In this document: positions 32,080-41,895 of the stretch, piece after piece
Layout: every line of letters starts with the position of its first letter
How positions within the stretch are numbered: position 1 is the stretch's first letter
Assembly: GCA_004557825.1 (NCBI GenBank)
Contig: SFFL01000008.1
Location: 1 to 64,000, forward strand
DNA: 64,000 bases
Origin: Bacteroidales bacterium
GTDB lineage: Bacteria; Bacteroidota; Bacteroidia; Bacteroidales; Muribaculaceae
Direction: 5' to 3'
Notes under the pieces: generated by a model
Told to the model about the DNA's origin: nothing
The model's input: only the letters and a program-made list of their open reading frames with translations
The model's database searches: none
Position numbers and translations under genes: made by a program

Positions 32080-35000
32080 ATGAAAATACATAGTGCAAAA
32101 TCCACAATGGCGCTTCTGCTCACGGCCACGGCTGTGATGGCAGCGCCTCCGGCATCAGCCTCCTCCACCGCTGCCGCCGAGCCTCAGACCGCTTCGGCAT
32201 CTCCGGCAAGAACGGCAGTGAAAGGCACTGTTGTCGACGAAAACGGCGAGCCGCTCATCGGCGTCACCGTTGCCGAAAAAGGGAAAACCACAAATGCCAC
32301 TATGACCAACATCGACGGTGAATTCACCATCAATGTACGGCCCGGGGCAACGCTGCGCCTCTCCTATGTAGGCTACACCACACGCGAAGTATCCACCCAG
32401 GGGCACACAGGCTCCCTGGCCATCACCCTCGACCCCGACGACAATCTCCTCGACGAGGTTGTGGTGGTAGGTTACGGCGCACAGAAGAAAATCTCCGTTA
32501 CCGGTGCCGTGGCCTCCATCAAGACCGAAGACATCAAGAAGAATGCCGCTCCTAACCTCGCGGCATCTCTCTCGGGCCGTCTGCCCGGTCTTGCCACAAT
32601 GCAGACCACCGGCCGCCCCGGTGCCGACGGTGTGACAATGTATCTGCGCGGTGCCGGCACAGTCAACGGCTCCAACCCGCTGATTCTTATCGACGGCGTG
32701 CCCCGCGACGGCATCAGCTATCTCGACCCCAACGAGGTGGAGACAGTGACCGTGCTTAAAGACGCCTCCGCCACGGCAGTGTTCGGTGTGCGCGGCGCCA
32801 ACGGTGTAATCCTCATCACCACCCGCCGCGGCCAGCAGGGCACAATGGAGCTGAGCGCATCGGTCGACTTCTCGCTGCAGAAGTTCACCACCTCCACCGA
32901 CCGCATTCACTCCTGGGAATATGCCGCGCTGAGCAATGAGGCATTCCTCAACGACAACCCCGGCGGCGAGGCTCCCTACACACCTTATATGATAGATATG
33001 TATCGCAGCGGCGCCAACCCCGCCTTCTACCCCGACGTTTACGCTATGGACTACTTCTTCAAGAAGTGGGCACCGCAGACCCGCGTGAACCTGAATATGA
33101 ACGGCGGCAGCGAACGTATGCAGTACTTCGTCAACGTAGGCTATGTGGGCCAGTCGAGTATGTTCAAGACTGTAGACAAGAAGGAGCTGGGCTACGACCC
33201 CTCCTATCACCTCAACCGCTACACCTTTCGCTCCAATGTGGATGTGAACTTAGCTTCCAATCTCAAGCTCTCGGTCAATCTGGCCTCATACCTTGAGAAA
33301 GTGAACTCTCCCCAGGCACGCGATCTCTACGGCGGCGATGTGAACTATATGACGGCCGACCTTTTCGCACACGCCATCAGTATGCCCCCCAACTCACAGG
33401 GGCCTACCACCGTGGCCGGCTACACCACCCCCGACGGCACAGTGGTGCCCGCCGGTGAACCGGTGTCGCCCAGCTCCGTCTCCGACCCCAAGGACAATAA
33501 GTATGCCGATATGAACTACCGCGGCTACCAGCGCTCCACCAACCTGAGCCTCAACTCCTCGGTGATTCTCGACTGGGGTCTCGACTTCATCACAAAAGGC
33601 CTGAGCACCAAGTTTATGGCTTCGTTCGACGCTTTCTCCTCCACCACGACCACCGCCACCAGGATGTACAACCTCTACCAGGCATATCCGGCAAAGTCGC
33701 CCGACGAGAAGTGCTACTACAACGCTATCCGTCTGAACGCCAACGATGTGATTTCCACTCCCTCGCGCGCAAGCTCATCGAACTACTACCTCAACCTGCA
33801 GTTCTCCATCAACTACGCCCGCAACTTCGGTCTGCACCGCCTCACGGCTATGGCCCTTATGCAGCGCGACAACTGGCAGACCGCCTCTCCCGACCTTCCC
33901 TACAATATGCTGGGCTTCTCGGGCCGCGTGACATACGACTATGACTCCCGCTACCTGGCCGAGGTGAATGTGGGCTACAACGGTTCCGAACAGTTCGCCA
34001 AGGATCGCCGCTTCGGTTTCTTCCCCGCCTTCTCTGCCGGCTGGGTTGTTTCCAACGAATCCTTCCTCCGCGAGAACCGCATCCTCACTCACTTGAAGCT
34101 CCGTGCATCGGTGGGCAAGGTCGGCAACGACAAACTCGGCTCCTCGCGCTTCCTCTATCTCTCCTCCATCACTATGGGAGGCGGCTTCTCCCCTTCGCTC
34201 GGTCTTGGTCAGGGCGTTTACATCGGCCGTATGGGCAATGAGAACCTTACCTGGGAAACAGCCGTGAAGCAGAACTACGGTGTGGACCTGAAGCTTTTCG
34301 ACCACATCTCCCTCTCCTTCGACTACTTCAACGAGCACCGCAAGGATATCCTCATCTCGCGCGGCACAGTGCCCGCCCTGCAGGGTGTGCCTCTGGGCAA
34401 CCTTCCCAAGGTGAATATGGGTAAAATCGACAACCACGGCTATGAAATCGAAGCCCGCTACAACAACCGCTTCGGGGAATTCCTCGTATCCTTCAACGGC
34501 AACTTCGGCTTCAACAAAAACAAGATTACCGACATCGATGAAGCACAGCTTGGCGAGGACTATGCCTGCCGCTACCGCCAGACCGGCTACAGCGTGGGCC
34601 AGGAATTCGGCTACACCATCGACCGCTCCAACGGCAATGGCTTCATCAACACTCCCGAAGAACTCGAATGGGCCAAGAAAGCCTACCAGATGGGCACTCC
34701 CCGTATGGGCGACTTCCTCTATAAGGATGTCAACGGCGACGGCATAATCTCCGACAAAGATTACCTCCCCATCGGCTACACCAACGTGCCGCAGATCACT
34801 TACGGCTTCGGCGCACAGATTGAATGGCGCGGCATCGACTTCTCCTTCTTCTTCTCCGGTCTGGGCAAGGCTTCGCGCACCTACAACTCCTGGGGTGTGA
34901 TAGAAACGGCGGGCCAGGGCTACTTCAATGAGGAGCACCGCCACGCATGGACTCCCGAGCGCTACGCCGCCGGAGAGGAAATCCGCTACCCGGCTCTGGG

Positions 35001-35268
35001 CACAGTGACAACCGTGTCGATGCAGCCCAACGACTACTTCATTATGGACCGCAGTTTTATCCGTCTGAAGAGCATTGAGCTTGGCTACTCGCTGCCGCAG
35101 CAGTGGCTCAAGAAAATCGGTGTCAAGCAGTGCCGCTTCCACATTTCGGGCAACAACCTGCTCACCTTCAAGAAAATCAAGCAGAAAACCATCGACCCGG
35201 AGCAATACTGGGAAGCTGCATATCCTCTCCACAAGCTCGTCAACTTCGGTGTAAACTTAGTATTCTAA
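32080..35268 (+). CDS. susC: SusC-like TonB-dependent transporter (first)
   Basis: This 1062-residue outer-membrane transporter imports glycan fragments with its SusD partner, powered by TonB-ExbBD. It has a signal peptide, a CarboxypepD_reg-like N-terminal extension (VKGTVVDENGEPLIGVTVAE through LRLSYVGYTTREV), the TonB box and plug start DEVVVVGYGAQKKISVTGAV, the plug motif LIDGVPRDGISYLDPNEVET, VFGVRGANGVILITT, and a 22-strand barrel ending NFGVNLVF with a terminal aromatic. It lies 41 bp downstream of the DUF5722-like gene and 25 bp upstream of its SusD. Confidence 0.95.
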   Translation: MKIHSAKSTMALLLTATAVMAAPPASASSTAAAEPQTASASPARTAVKGTVVDENGEPLIGVTVAEKGKTTNATMTNIDGEFTINVRPGATLRLSYVGYTTREVSTQGHTGSLAITLDPDDNLLDEVVVVGYGAQKKISVTGAVASIKTEDIKKNAAPNLAASLSGRLPGLATMQTTGRPGADGVTMYLRGAGTVNGSNPLILIDGVPRDGISYLDPNEVETVTVLKDASATAVFGVRGANGVILITTRRGQQGTMELSASVDFSLQKFTTSTDRIHSWEYAALSNEAFLNDNPGGEAPYTPYMIDMYRSGANPAFYPDVYAMDYFFKKWAPQTRVNLNMNGGSERMQYFVNVGYVGQSSMFKTVDKKELGYDPSYHLNRYTFRSNVDVNLASNLKLSVNLASYLEKVNSPQARDLYGGDVNYMTADLFAHAISMPPNSQGPTTVAGYTTPDGTVVPAGEPVSPSSVSDPKDNKYADMNYRGYQRSTNLSLNSSVILDWGLDFITKGLSTKFMASFDAFSSTTTTATRMYNLYQAYPAKSPDEKCYYNAIRLNANDVISTPSRASSSNYYLNLQFSINYARNFGLHRLTAMALMQRDNWQTASPDLPYNMLGFSGRVTYDYDSRYLAEVNVGYNGSEQFAKDRRFGFFPAFSAGWVVSNESFLRENRILTHLKLRASVGKVGNDKLGSSRFLYLSSITMGGGFSPSLGLGQGVYIGRMGNENLTWETAVKQNYGVDLKLFDHISLSFDYFNEHRKDILISRGTVPALQGVPLGNLPKVNMGKIDNHGYEIEARYNNRFGEFLVSFNGNFGFNKNKITDIDEAQLGEDYACRYRQTGYSVGQEFGYTIDRSNGNGFINTPEELEWAKKAYQMGTPRMGDFLYKDVNGDGIISDKDYLPIGYTNVPQITYGFGAQIEWRGIDFSFFFSGLGKASRTYNSWGVIETAGQGYFNEEHRHAWTPERYAAGEEIRYPALGTVTTVSMQPNDYFIMDRSFIRLKSIELGYSLPQQWLKKIGVKQCRFHISGNNLLTFKKIKQKTIDPEQYWEAAYPLHKLVNFGVNLVF

Positions 35269-35293
35269 CCTCTCTCACCTATCTATAACCGCA

Positions 35294-37123
35294 ATGAAAC
35301 TGAAAAAACATATCCTGTACATCCTTGCCGGCGCACTCTCCCTCGCGGGAGCCACCTCCTGCTCCGATGTCCTCGACGAAGCGCCCGACGGCTCCATGGA
35401 GTTCGATGAAGTCTTTAAGGATCCGGTGAAGACGGCCGCTTTCCTCAATACCTGCTACCTGAACATACCGCAGAAAAGCTATTTCTACTGGGGCTGGGAA
35501 ACGCTTCCCAATGCTTTAAGCGATGATGGCTGGACATGCTGGGATTGCGCCGGTGAGCCTGCAGGCCAGGTTTACGCAGGCAAAGGATCAGCCGCCGAAC
35601 ATCCTATTTCCGACTGGGGTCCGCGCTTCGGCGGCGCAGAGGGCGACTACTGGAACAAATATTTCCAGCAAATCCGCTACTGCTCGCTTTTCCTTGAAAA
35701 TATCGACAAGGCTGCCGTGGCCTCGGAAGCACAGCGTGACCGTATGCGTGCCGAAGCCCACGTGCTCCGCGCATATTTCTATTCCGAACTGGTGAAATGG
35801 TATGGCCAGGTGCCCATTCTCGAGAACTCTGTGGCCTTCGACGCAGACTTCTCCACACTGCGCCGCGCATCGGTCTACGATGTGGCCAAATTCATCGAAA
35901 ACGACTGCGACTTCGCCATCTACTCCGATAATCTTCCCTGGCGCATCACTTCCCCCTCCGAGGCTACCCGCGTGACCAAGGCTCTTGCCTGGACAATCAA
36001 GGCCAAGATGATGCTCTTCGCCGCATCACCTCTCTTCAACGAGGGCGCCGACCACTGGGAAGAGGCGTATGAAGTGAACCGCCAGGCAGTGCAGGCGCTT
36101 AAAGACAATGGCTACGAGCTATTCACCCACTGCACCAACCCCAACACCTATGGCACCGGTGATGCCGCATGCCTCCGACAGCTCGTAACGCAGTGGGTCG
36201 ACTACAGTGCCGAACCCCGCGACAAGGAGACTATCTGGCAGGGCAAAGATGCAGGTTGCTTCGTATGGCACATCGGTTATATAGGCTCAGGTATGGACGG
36301 TACCTACTCCGCAGGCTGCGTGCCCACACAGGAGCTGGCCGACGCTTTCAACACCACCGACGGCGAGCCTGTCCTCGACCTCGCCCGCCCCTATCTCGAC
36401 GAGCGTCACCTGCAGCCCAACTATAACCCCAAAAGCTGCTACGACCCCAACAACCCCTACGAGAACCGCGACCCGCGTATGGCCGAGACAATGCTCTACA
36501 ACGGCGCCCACTTTATGTATCAGGGCGTCGACAACGTAGTGGAGACATTTGAAGGCGGCAAGCACCATATCGACCTCTCATCGACCGACGACTTCACCCG
36601 CACCGGCTACTACCACTGCAAGCTCGTGCCGCCCGGCGCCTCGCAAGGCTCGCAATTTCAAGTCAACACCCCCTCGCATCGCTATTTCCGCCTGGCCGAG
36701 GTTATCCTCAACTACGCTGAGGCTGCTGCCGAAGCAGGGCATCTCGACGAAGCCAAGGAGGCCGTCGACGAAATCCGCGCACGTGTGAAAATGCCGGCGC
36801 TTCCCGCAGGCCTGAGCAAAGAAGAAATGATTCTGCGCGTGCGCAACGAGCGCCGTGTGGAGCTTGCCTGGGAAGAAACCCGCTACTGGGATGTGCGCCG
36901 CTGGAAGAAACCGCTCGAAGATATGCACGACGTATGCGCCTACCTCACCGGCATGCGCCCCATCAAGCAGCCCGACGGCACCTTCCGCTACGAGCGCTAC
37001 TCTATCTGGGAAAATATGCGCGGCGGCGCTGAAATGCGCGACAAGCTGCTGCCCATTCCGCTTACCGAAGCTGCCCGCCTCGAAGGCGTGACCGGCGTGA
37101 AATGGCAGAACCCCGGATGGTAA
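35294..37123 (+). CDS. susD: SusD-like glycan-binding lipoprotein (first)
   Basis: This 609-residue RagB/SusD lipoprotein (lipobox GATSCSDVLDEAPDGSM) forms the lid over the preceding SusC barrel and binds the glycan at the surface. It has the N-terminal SusD-like block (FDEVFKDPVKTAAFLNTCYL), TPR-like helices (RDRMRAEAHVLRAYFYSELV) and the C-terminal family signature LRVRNERRVELAWEETRYWDVRRWK. It ends VKWQNPGW, typical of this group. Confidence 0.95.
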   Translation: MKLKKHILYILAGALSLAGATSCSDVLDEAPDGSMEFDEVFKDPVKTAAFLNTCYLNIPQKSYFYWGWETLPNALSDDGWTCWDCAGEPAGQVYAGKGSAAEHPISDWGPRFGGAEGDYWNKYFQQIRYCSLFLENIDKAAVASEAQRDRMRAEAHVLRAYFYSELVKWYGQVPILENSVAFDADFSTLRRASVYDVAKFIENDCDFAIYSDNLPWRITSPSEATRVTKALAWTIKAKMMLFAASPLFNEGADHWEEAYEVNRQAVQALKDNGYELFTHCTNPNTYGTGDAACLRQLVTQWVDYSAEPRDKETIWQGKDAGCFVWHIGYIGSGMDGTYSAGCVPTQELADAFNTTDGEPVLDLARPYLDERHLQPNYNPKSCYDPNNPYENRDPRMAETMLYNGAHFMYQGVDNVVETFEGGKHHIDLSSTDDFTRTGYYHCKLVPPGASQGSQFQVNTPSHRYFRLAEVILNYAEAAAEAGHLDEAKEAVDEIRARVKMPALPAGLSKEEMILRVRNERRVELAWEETRYWDVRRWKKPLEDMHDVCAYLTGMRPIKQPDGTFRYERYSIWENMRGGAEMRDKLLPIPLTEAARLEGVTGVKWQNPGW

Positions 37124-37159
37124 TCCTCCTTTTTCTCAATCACAGTTAATACAGATAAA

Positions 37160-40024
37160 ATGAACTGTTACAAATATCTAATATATATGGCTCTCGCAGC
37201 CGGTGTGCCCGTCACAGCAGCCGGAGCCAATTCCCCGGGGAAAGAGAAGGCCGACTCCGCCGCTACGCATGTGGCTTACAATACGGAGAACACTATCGAC
37301 CTCGGCTACTTCGACGTGCCCGCCGACGCCCTCACCGGGGCTGTGTCTGTGGCTTACGGCTACCAAATGGCCAAGACGCCCGACCCCAATATGGCCAAGA
37401 CCCTCAACGGCCTGCTGCCCGGCCTGACCATCCGCGAGAATTCGCACATCCCCTCGCAGGGTGCTCCCTCCTCTGAGGACCCCGGCCTGCAGATGTGGAT
37501 CCGCGGCCTCTCCACCGTCAACGGCACCACCCCGATGATGATTGTCGACGGTGTGCTCTGCCCCGGCACCAACTACGTATACTTCACACCCGAAGAAGTG
37601 GAGTCGGTGACCGTGCTCAAGGATGCCGCCACCCTGGCGCTCTACGGCATTCAGGGCGCCAACGGCGTAATCTCCGTAAAGACCAAGCGCGGCCAGATCG
37701 GCAAGCCCAACGTAGTGGTCACCTTCGACCAGTCGTTCCAGAAAATGTCGCGCCACCCGCGCATCTACTCCTCGCTGGAGTATATCAACTTCCGCAATCA
37801 GGCCGGCTACAACGACGGTCTCGGCGCCTTCTCGCAGTTCTCGCAGTGGGATATCGACAACTACACCTCGATGGACGCCGAAGGATATGTCGACAACAAC
37901 TGGTATGATATGTTCCGCGACAATCTCCAGCTGATGACCCGCGCAGGTGTGGCCGTGAGCGGTGGTACAGAGAAGGCTCGCTACTTCACTTCAGTCAACT
38001 ATCTGCACCAGACATCCAACTTCAAGACCGAGGAAAACGACAAGTACAACCCCGAGCCCAAGAGCGACTGGTACAACTTCCGCACAAACCTTGACCTGAA
38101 GTTCAACTCCTACCTCACCGGCTTCCTCTCGCTTGCCGGCAACATCAAGAACGAAAAGACTACCGGCGCCTCCACTGCCGCTGTCTACTCCTCGCTCTTC
38201 GCGCTGCCTCCCACAGCCTACGGCCCCCTCACTCCCATCGATGAGTTCTCCGGCGAAGGGAATCAGGTAGTGGTGACACAGAACTGCACCAGCACCCCCT
38301 ACGGTATGCTCAACCGTTCGGGCTACATCCGCACCCTCACCGTCAACGTGGCCGCACAGGCAGGTATCGGTGTCGACCTCGGATTCCTCACCAAGGGACT
38401 TTCGTTTGACGCACGTATGGCCTACCAGGCTTCATCGGTCAACCAGACCTCTACCACACAGGACTACGAGCGCTGGATCCGCACCAACGACCGCAACAGC
38501 CTATACTTCACCAAGTACGGCACCTCCGAGAATTCCAACCTCGCCTACGGCAAGGCTTCCTCGATGGACTGGAATCTCAACCTCTCCGGCCAGGTGAAAT
38601 ACCGCCGCATCTTCGGCGACCACTACGTGGATGCATTCGCCTACCTGATGTATCAGAATCAGGAGCTGCAGAAAAGCCCCTTCGCCTACAAGCGCGAGAG
38701 CATGGGCGTCACCGCCACCTACGGCTACCTCAACCGCTACTTCATCCGCGGCGACATCGGCTACACCGGCTCCGACCAGTTCAACAAAGACCACCGCTAC
38801 ATAGCCACCCCCGGCATCTCCGCCGCGTGGATTATCTCGCGTGAAAGCTTTATGCGCAACCTCACCTGGCTCGACAACCTGAAGCTCCGCGCCAGCTACG
38901 GCATCACCGCCAACGACCAGCTCGGCAGCGCCCGTATGCTCTACGCCGACTATCTCGACGTTTCCGGCAACGAGGGTCTGATGGGCAACCCCGCCCTCAC
39001 CGCCGAGAAGATGAAAAAGCAGAACTACGGCTTCGACCTCGGTCTGTTCCACGGCCTTAACATCAGCTTCGACTGGTACAAATCGCGCACCGACAATATG
39101 CTCGTAGGCTCATCCAACGCTATCCCCTCCTTCCAGGGTGTGGCTCTGGGCAACTATCCCCGCACCAACACCGGCAAGATGGAGAACCACGGCTATGAGA
39201 TTTCGGCTCTCTACACCCATAATTTCACCCGCGACCTCACCGTCACCATCGGCGGCTCGTTCGCCTACAACAAGAACAAGGTGATTTCAATCAACGAGAC
39301 ACGCCAGCCCAACGGCTCGGCCTACCTTACCCGCACCGAGGGCTTCTCCTACGGCACACCCTGGGGCTATCTGGTGGATTATTCCAACGGCAACGGCTTC
39401 TTCAACTTCCCCGAAGAAATCGCAGCCTCGGGTCTGACCTACTCCTTCGGCACACCTCGCACCGGCGACCTGATTTATCAGGACCTCAACGGCGACAAGG
39501 TGATTGACGAAAAGGATATGGCTCCCCTGGGTTATTCCTCCATACCCCGCCAGACCTACACCATTACCCTTGGCGCTTCCTGGAAAGGAATCGAAGTAAG
39601 CCTGCTTATGCAGGGCGCATCGAAAGTGTCGACAATGATGTCGGGCACCGGCATCTATGAGAACGCCTTCGACGGTGTGTTCACCGACATTCACGAGCAC
39701 GCCTGGACTCCCGAGCGCTGGAACAATGGCGAAGAAATCACCTTCCCCGCCCTTTCGCTCAACAAGTCCACCAACCATGTGGCCAGCGACTTCTTCTGCT
39801 GGGACGCCTCCTTCTTCCGCATCAAGAACATCGAGGTGGCCTACACACTGCCAAAGTTCATCTCCCGGAAAATCAAGGCCGAGGCTATCCGCATCTCCTT
39901 CCAGGGCCACAACCTCGCCACCTGGGACAATATGAAGTCGAAGTACATCGACCCGGAGGTAGGCTATCTCACCACATTCCAGCCCTTCCGTGTCTACAAC
40001 ATCGGTCTGAAGCTCACTTTCTAA
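37160..40024 (+). CDS. susC: SusC-like TonB-dependent transporter lacking the N-terminal extension (second)
   Basis: This 954-residue SusC homologue is about 100 residues shorter than the first. After its signal peptide it goes through a short segment (STENTIDLGYFDVPADALTG-like, residues 42-62) straight into the plug (PNMAKTLNGLLPGLTIREN, MWIRGLSTVNGTTPMMIVDG, LYGIQGANGVISVKTKRG). I see no CarboxypepD_reg-like domain and no clear TonB box of the DEVVVVGYG type. The barrel is complete and ends VYNIGLKLTF. It is 36 bp after the first SusD and 13 bp before its own SusD. How it is energised is open. Confidence 0.93.
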   Translation: MNCYKYLIYMALAAGVPVTAAGANSPGKEKADSAATHVAYNTENTIDLGYFDVPADALTGAVSVAYGYQMAKTPDPNMAKTLNGLLPGLTIRENSHIPSQGAPSSEDPGLQMWIRGLSTVNGTTPMMIVDGVLCPGTNYVYFTPEEVESVTVLKDAATLALYGIQGANGVISVKTKRGQIGKPNVVVTFDQSFQKMSRHPRIYSSLEYINFRNQAGYNDGLGAFSQFSQWDIDNYTSMDAEGYVDNNWYDMFRDNLQLMTRAGVAVSGGTEKARYFTSVNYLHQTSNFKTEENDKYNPEPKSDWYNFRTNLDLKFNSYLTGFLSLAGNIKNEKTTGASTAAVYSSLFALPPTAYGPLTPIDEFSGEGNQVVVTQNCTSTPYGMLNRSGYIRTLTVNVAAQAGIGVDLGFLTKGLSFDARMAYQASSVNQTSTTQDYERWIRTNDRNSLYFTKYGTSENSNLAYGKASSMDWNLNLSGQVKYRRIFGDHYVDAFAYLMYQNQELQKSPFAYKRESMGVTATYGYLNRYFIRGDIGYTGSDQFNKDHRYIATPGISAAWIISRESFMRNLTWLDNLKLRASYGITANDQLGSARMLYADYLDVSGNEGLMGNPALTAEKMKKQNYGFDLGLFHGLNISFDWYKSRTDNMLVGSSNAIPSFQGVALGNYPRTNTGKMENHGYEISALYTHNFTRDLTVTIGGSFAYNKNKVISINETRQPNGSAYLTRTEGFSYGTPWGYLVDYSNGNGFFNFPEEIAASGLTYSFGTPRTGDLIYQDLNGDKVIDEKDMAPLGYSSIPRQTYTITLGASWKGIEVSLLMQGASKVSTMMSGTGIYENAFDGVFTDIHEHAWTPERWNNGEEITFPALSLNKSTNHVASDFFCWDASFFRIKNIEVAYTLPKFISRKIKAEAIRISFQGHNLATWDNMKSKYIDPEVGYLTTFQPFRVYNIGLKLTF

Positions 40025-40037
40025 CATCCATCCTCTG

Positions 40038-41846
40038 ATGAAAACAATATATAAAACCACTTTATATCCGGCTCTGGCCCTGCTACTGGGCTCCTGCGCC
40101 GACCTTGAGATGCCTGCCGACGGCCGTGCCAGCTACAACGACATCTTCGGCCAGTATGAGCGCACCTCACAGTATGCCACCAGCTGTATGGCGTATGTGG
40201 TGCAGCCGGGTCTGAGCATCGACGGCTCGCCGCTGGCCTCAGTCTGCGACGAGGCTCACGATGCCGACGACTATGCCGACGGCAATATCTCCAACTACTA
40301 CAAGGGCGCTATGTCGCCTCTCTATAACCCCATCGGCGACTGCTGGGCGCACTATTACACCGGCATACGCCGCTGCAACACCTTCCTGCTCTACATCAAC
40401 GACCCGGAATACTGCGCCGATACCTTCCGCGAGGAGGAGAAGCAGGGATGGATAGCTATGGTGCGCGTGGCCCGCGCTTACTACTACCTGCAGCTGGCCA
40501 AGCGCTACGGCCCCATACCCCTGCTCACCATCCCCTACTCCACCGGTCACGACTACTCCACCGACCGCCGCGCCTCCTTTGAGGAAATCGCCGACTTCGT
40601 GATCTCCGAGTGTCAGCGCGCCCTCTCCACTCCCGAGCCTACCGGCACTTTCGGCTTCCGCTGGAACATCAACGACAACGAGCGCGGCAAACTCACCCGC
40701 GGTTTCGCTTACGCAGTGATGTCGGAAGCAGCCCTCTTCGCTGCCTCACCGCTGAATAACAACGGCGGCGCATCGAAGTACACCTGGGATGTAGCTACCG
40801 AAATCACCAAGGAAGCGCTCGACCAGTGCCTCAACCACGGCTACGAGCTGTTCACCACCGCTCCGGCCAAGACTGTGGCCTACAGCGCCTACGATTACTA
40901 CTGCTTCACACAGAGCGACCCCTCGCGCTCGGTCGACAAGGAGACCATCTACGAGTCAACCGCACAGATGAACGTGTGGATGTACTGCGGCCTGCCCACC
41001 ACTGCCGGTCAGACCCGCGCCGGCGCCTGCCCCTCGCAGGAGCTGGTCGACTGCTACGAGACCACCGACGGCCAGCCCGTACTCAATCTTGAGCAGCCCT
41101 ATCTCGACAGCGACCACCTCAAGCCCAACTACAACCGCGACAACACCATCTACAACCCTTCCGACCCCTACGCCAACCGCGACCCGCGTTTCTACGGCTC
41201 AATCTACTACAACGGCGCCCTCCGCTATCTCGACGGACGCAAAGACCAGGTAGAGACCTATGTCGGCGGCTCCAGCGGCATCTCTGATGACGTGAACGAC
41301 CGCCGCCACACCCGCACCGGCTACTATATGCGCAAGTTCAACAACTTCCGCTCGGGCATCGACCTGGCCGGCGACGGCTATATGGCCGTTTACCGTCTGG
41401 CTGAGCTTTACCTCAACTTCGCCGAAGCTGCCTACCACTCCGCCGGACCCGACGTGCTGGTACAGTCGTCGGTCAAAGGGCAGGCTCTTTCGGCCCGCGG
41501 CGCCCTCGACGCCATCCGTGCCCGCGTGGGTATGCCCGCGCTGCCCCGCGGCCTTAGCAAAGAGCAGTTTGAGCTACGCTACCGCAACGAGCGCCGCGTG
41601 GAGCTGGCCTTCGAGGAGAAACGCTTCTTCGACGTGCGCCGATGGAAGATTCTCGACCAGACCGACGGATTCGTCACCGGTATGAAAATCGACATCAACT
41701 ATGCCGGACAGTACACCTACACCCGCTTCAAGCTTATGGAGCGCCTCACCAACTCCGACAAGTATCTGCTCTTCCCCATCAATCAGGACGACGTGACCAA
41801 GATGAACGATTACACCGGCGAAAACTGGCAGAATCCCGGCTGGTAA
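40038..41846 (+). CDS. susD: SusD-like glycan-binding lipoprotein (second)
   Basis: This 602-residue SusD homologue (lipobox LLGSCADLEMPADGRAS) partners the second SusC. It shows ASYNDIFGQYERTSQYATSC, the helical VRVARAYYYLQLAKRYGPIP and the C-terminal LRYRNERRVELAFEEKRFFDVRRWK signature, ending ENWQNPGW. The two SusD proteins share the terminal region but differ in the middle, so they probably recognise different parts of the glycan. Confidence 0.95.
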   Translation: MKTIYKTTLYPALALLLGSCADLEMPADGRASYNDIFGQYERTSQYATSCMAYVVQPGLSIDGSPLASVCDEAHDADDYADGNISNYYKGAMSPLYNPIGDCWAHYYTGIRRCNTFLLYINDPEYCADTFREEEKQGWIAMVRVARAYYYLQLAKRYGPIPLLTIPYSTGHDYSTDRRASFEEIADFVISECQRALSTPEPTGTFGFRWNINDNERGKLTRGFAYAVMSEAALFAASPLNNNGGASKYTWDVATEITKEALDQCLNHGYELFTTAPAKTVAYSAYDYYCFTQSDPSRSVDKETIYESTAQMNVWMYCGLPTTAGQTRAGACPSQELVDCYETTDGQPVLNLEQPYLDSDHLKPNYNRDNTIYNPSDPYANRDPRFYGSIYYNGALRYLDGRKDQVETYVGGSSGISDDVNDRRHTRTGYYMRKFNNFRSGIDLAGDGYMAVYRLAELYLNFAEAAYHSAGPDVLVQSSVKGQALSARGALDAIRARVGMPALPRGLSKEQFELRYRNERRVELAFEEKRFFDVRRWKILDQTDGFVTGMKIDINYAGQYTYTRFKLMERLTNSDKYLLFPINQDDVTKMNDYTGENWQNPGW

Positions 41847-41895
41847 ACATTGAGGTTCTTCACTATCCTTTCACCTTTCAAATTCACAGATTAAG

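Noticed and set aside
32155..35232. Long antisense frames opposite the first SusC
   Set aside because: They cover a full-length SusC and show only codon-bias artefacts.
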